Of a stretch of 7,507 bases of DNA, positions 6,549-7,507 are shown piece by piece. Position numbers and translations under genes: made by a program. Position 1 is the first letter of the stretch; the number at the start of each line of letters is the position of its first letter. Below the pieces are notes generated by a model, which was given only the letters and a program-made list of their open reading frames with translations, made no database searches and was not told the origin of the DNA. Origin of the DNA: Pseudomonadota bacterium (lineage in GTDB: Bacteria; Pseudomonadota; Alphaproteobacteria; Rhizobiales; Rhizobiaceae); NCBI GenBank assembly GCA_003242525.1, contig QGUU01000109.1, forward strand, positions 1 to 7,507. Reading direction: 5' to 3'.

Positions 6549-6697
6549 CATTAGCGTCACCCGTCCTGTAGCACATCAGCTCCAGGGACCCACTCGACTT
6601 CCTGGCAGAGCATTCAAAGACCAGGCCTATGACCCCCCGGGCCGGGGTGAAAAAAATTTCTGTGTATGCAAGAATGCCCGCTCGTATGTTATGAGTG

Positions 6698-6738
6698 TGA
6701 TATAAAACTTTGACGGAGTTGGCGACCAGCGCTAAGAG
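6698..6738 (+). promoter_or_regulatory. Putative promoter of the isomerase gene
   Basis: Two readings are possible. An extended -10 element, TGATATAAA at 6698-6706, has no good -35 upstream and would start transcription near 6713. Alternatively TTGACG (6710-6715), identical to the -35 of the divergent operon, with TAAGAG (6733-6738) 17 bases later would start near 6745. Neither is strong, which fits a promoter needing an activator or a weakly expressed gene. Confidence 0.35.
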
Positions 6739-6776
6739 GGCGACACGTGAGCCGCCACGCAACTGTGCAGTGAAAC

Positions 6777-6788
6777 GAAGAAGAAAGG
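6777..6788 (+). promoter_or_regulatory. Ribosome binding site of the isomerase gene
   Basis: Purine-rich GAAGAAGAAAGG ends six bases before ATG 6795, giving a usable Shine-Dalgarno match (AGAAAGG) and supporting this start. Confidence 0.6.
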
Positions 6789-6794
6789 CCCAGC

Positions 6795-7424
6795 ATGGCG
6801 CAACCGCAGGTCTGGATCGGCACCAGCTGGAAGATGAACAAGACGCTCGCCGAAGCCCGCACCTTCGCTGAAGGGTTGCTCGGCGACCCCTCCGGCGACC
6901 CCCGCATCCAGCGCTTCGTCATTCCGCCTTTCACCTCCGTCCGCGAGGTCAAGGCGATACTGAGAGATACCACGGTCAAGGTCGGTGCACAGAACATGCA
7001 TTGGGCGGACCGCGGTGCCTGGACCGGCGAAATATCGCCGCCGATGCTGAAGGATTGCGGGCTCGACATGGTCGAGCTAGGCCACTCCGAACGCCGCGCG
7101 CATTTTGGCGAAACGGACGAAACCGTTGCCCTCAAGACCGAAGCCGCCATCCGTCACGGCTTGATACCCCTGATCTGCATCGGCGAAACCATGGCCGAAC
7201 GCGAGGCGGGTCGGGCGACGCAGGTTCTTGAAACGCAGGTGCGGGCCGCGCTGTCGCGCCTGGACGAAAAGCAGAAGTCGGAGTCGGTCCTGTTCGCCTA
7301 TGAGCCGGTATGGGCGATCGGCGAGCAGGGCGTTCCGGCGACCGCAGACTATGCCGACGCCCGCCATGCCGAGATCGCCGCAGTCGCGGAAAGCGTGCTG
7401 GGCCGGCGGGTTCCCGGCCTTTAA
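6795..7424 (+). CDS. eryH: Triosephosphate isomerase family protein, EryH/TpiA2/LerI-like, C-terminally broken
   Basis: TIM-barrel aldose/ketose phosphate isomerase; in the EryH/LerI branch the substrate is L-erythrulose-1-phosphate (L-3-tetrulose-4-phosphate) of tetritol catabolism, against glyceraldehyde-3-phosphate in glycolysis. Seen: GTSWKMNK (9-16) with catalytic Lys13, ELGHSERR (94-101) with catalytic His97, CIGET (128-132), AYEPVWAIG (168-176) with catalytic Glu170. The position before WK, Asn in glycolytic enzymes (GNWKMN), is Ser11, and loop 6 reads AIGEQGVPAT, not the usual AIGTG form; both match my memory of rhizobial tpiB/EryH. The frame stops at residue 209 after GRRVPGL, where relatives continue with a CLYGGSVNP segment and about 45 more residues. 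Two phosphate-binding loops are therefore missing. The bases after the stop still resemble the lost end, so sequence error is more likely than a real truncation. Glycolytic tpiA is the alternative. Confidence 0.85.
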   Translation: MAQPQVWIGTSWKMNKTLAEARTFAEGLLGDPSGDPRIQRFVIPPFTSVREVKAILRDTTVKVGAQNMHWADRGAWTGEISPPMLKDCGLDMVELGHSERRAHFGETDETVALKTEAAIRHGLIPLICIGETMAEREAGRATQVLETQVRAALSRLDEKQKSESVLFAYEPVWAIGEQGVPATADYADARHAEIAAVAESVLGRRVPGL

Positions 7425-7507
7425 GGGGGGTGGTGGCAAACCGAACAATGGGGCGGACCAACCGCCCAGGTTCTTTTTAACACAAACAGCAGCCGCGCAA
7501 AGAAGAA
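7425..7507 (+). other. Garbled C-terminal remnant of the isomerase gene at the window end
   Basis: After the TAA at 7422-7424 the sequence shifts one base into a frame reading PNNGAD at 7441-7458, closely matching the NPxNCxD stretch that follows YGGSV in TPI-family proteins; CCGCCCAGG just after it fits the next codons with one base lost. The stop itself differs by one base from the expected Tyr codon. Further on, A-rich sequence no longer resembles coding DNA of this organism. This pattern fits low-quality bases at a contig end. Confidence 0.6.

Larger units (their letters stand above)
6125..6794. other. Divergent intergenic control region
   Basis: About 670 bases without a credible gene, separating the leftward transporter operon from the rightward isomerase gene. 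It is noticeably richer in A/T than the flanking genes, especially at 6311-6360, 6511-6545 and 6649-6711. It contains the leader of the transporter operon (about 6125-6313), its promoter, several inverted repeats listed separately, a putative isomerase promoter near 6700, and the isomerase leader. Short open frames at 6318-6560, 6331-6705 and 6532-6762 lack ribosome sites and recognisable protein features. Confidence 0.8.

Noticed and set aside
6318..6560. Small minus-strand frame in the intergenic region
   Set aside because: It would read through the transporter promoter and both inverted repeats, and has no ribosome site or motif.
6436..6627. CCAGGCC repeated at 6472, 6502 and 6621 (with GCCTGG inverted at 6436) as a regulatory repeat
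   Set aside because: Short GC-rich word with irregular spacing and no conserved flanks; likely chance in this genome.
6632..6656. Hairpin ACCCC...GGGGT next to a run of A as a possible terminator
   Set aside because: The A run follows the hairpin on the plus strand, so on the minus strand the T run comes before the hairpin; neither direction gives hairpin-then-T. The stem is only 5 bp.
6331..6705. Small plus-strand frame in the intergenic region
   Set aside because: It starts with GTG without a Shine-Dalgarno site, covers promoters and inverted repeats, and its translation resembles no known protein.
6532..6762. Small minus-strand frame overlapping the isomerase promoter region
   Set aside because: TTG start, no ribosome site, no recognisable features, and it would run through the putative promoter elements.
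1..7507. CRISPR array, tRNA/rRNA genes, insertion sequence, phage or toxin-antitoxin genes
   Set aside because: Looked for on both strands; no repeat array, no tRNA-like cloverleaf, no transposase motif and no terminal inverted repeats were seen.

Overview
The window is about 7.5 kb of GC-rich DNA. Its coding style, its Shine-Dalgarno sites and its gene families point to an alphaproteobacterium of the Rhizobiales/Hyphomicrobiales (Brucella/Ochrobactrum/Mesorhizobium/Rhizobium-like). That placement rests on family resemblance, not on a search. Almost all of the window is one carbohydrate (probably polyol) uptake and catabolism locus.

Minus strand, read from right to left in transcription order: a membrane-anchored DUF2291 protein (6124-5468), a double-domain sugar ABC ATPase (5471-3930, ATGA overlap with the previous gene), an RbsC-like permease (3907-2858), a periplasmic sugar-binding protein (2768-1821), a DeoR-family regulator (1691-813) and the first 264 residues of an FGGY sugar kinase resembling LyxK (793 to the left edge, continuing outside). 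A hairpin lies before the binding-protein gene. A GC-rich hairpin with a short T run lies directly after it, as expected if the binding protein is made in excess over the membrane components, the regulator and the kinase.

Plus strand: after a roughly 670-base gene-free divergent control region (6125-6794) lies a triosephosphate-isomerase-family gene (6795-7424). Its N-terminus and loop 6 resemble the EryH/TpiA2/LerI branch (tetrulose-phosphate isomerases of erythritol/threitol catabolism) more than glycolytic TpiA. Its reading frame breaks before the two C-terminal phosphate-binding loops. The last ~80 bases still resemble a TPI C-terminus in a shifted frame, which looks like a low-quality contig end.

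The control region is visibly AT-richer than the genes. It holds a good sigma70-like promoter for the transporter operon (TTGACG-N18-TAACAT on the minus strand) with a 15-bp palindrome inside its spacer, a weaker putative promoter for the isomerase gene, a motif shared by both promoters, and several inverted repeats. The working model is that the ABC system imports a tetritol or pentitol, the FGGY kinase phosphorylates it or its ketose, the isomerase works on the resulting tetrulose phosphate, and the DeoR protein controls both divergent units. The substrate is inferred, not shown. The most interesting points are the pairing of a LyxK-like kinase with an EryH-like isomerase, the unexplained DUF2291 subunit heading the transporter operon, and the architecture of the divergent promoter.
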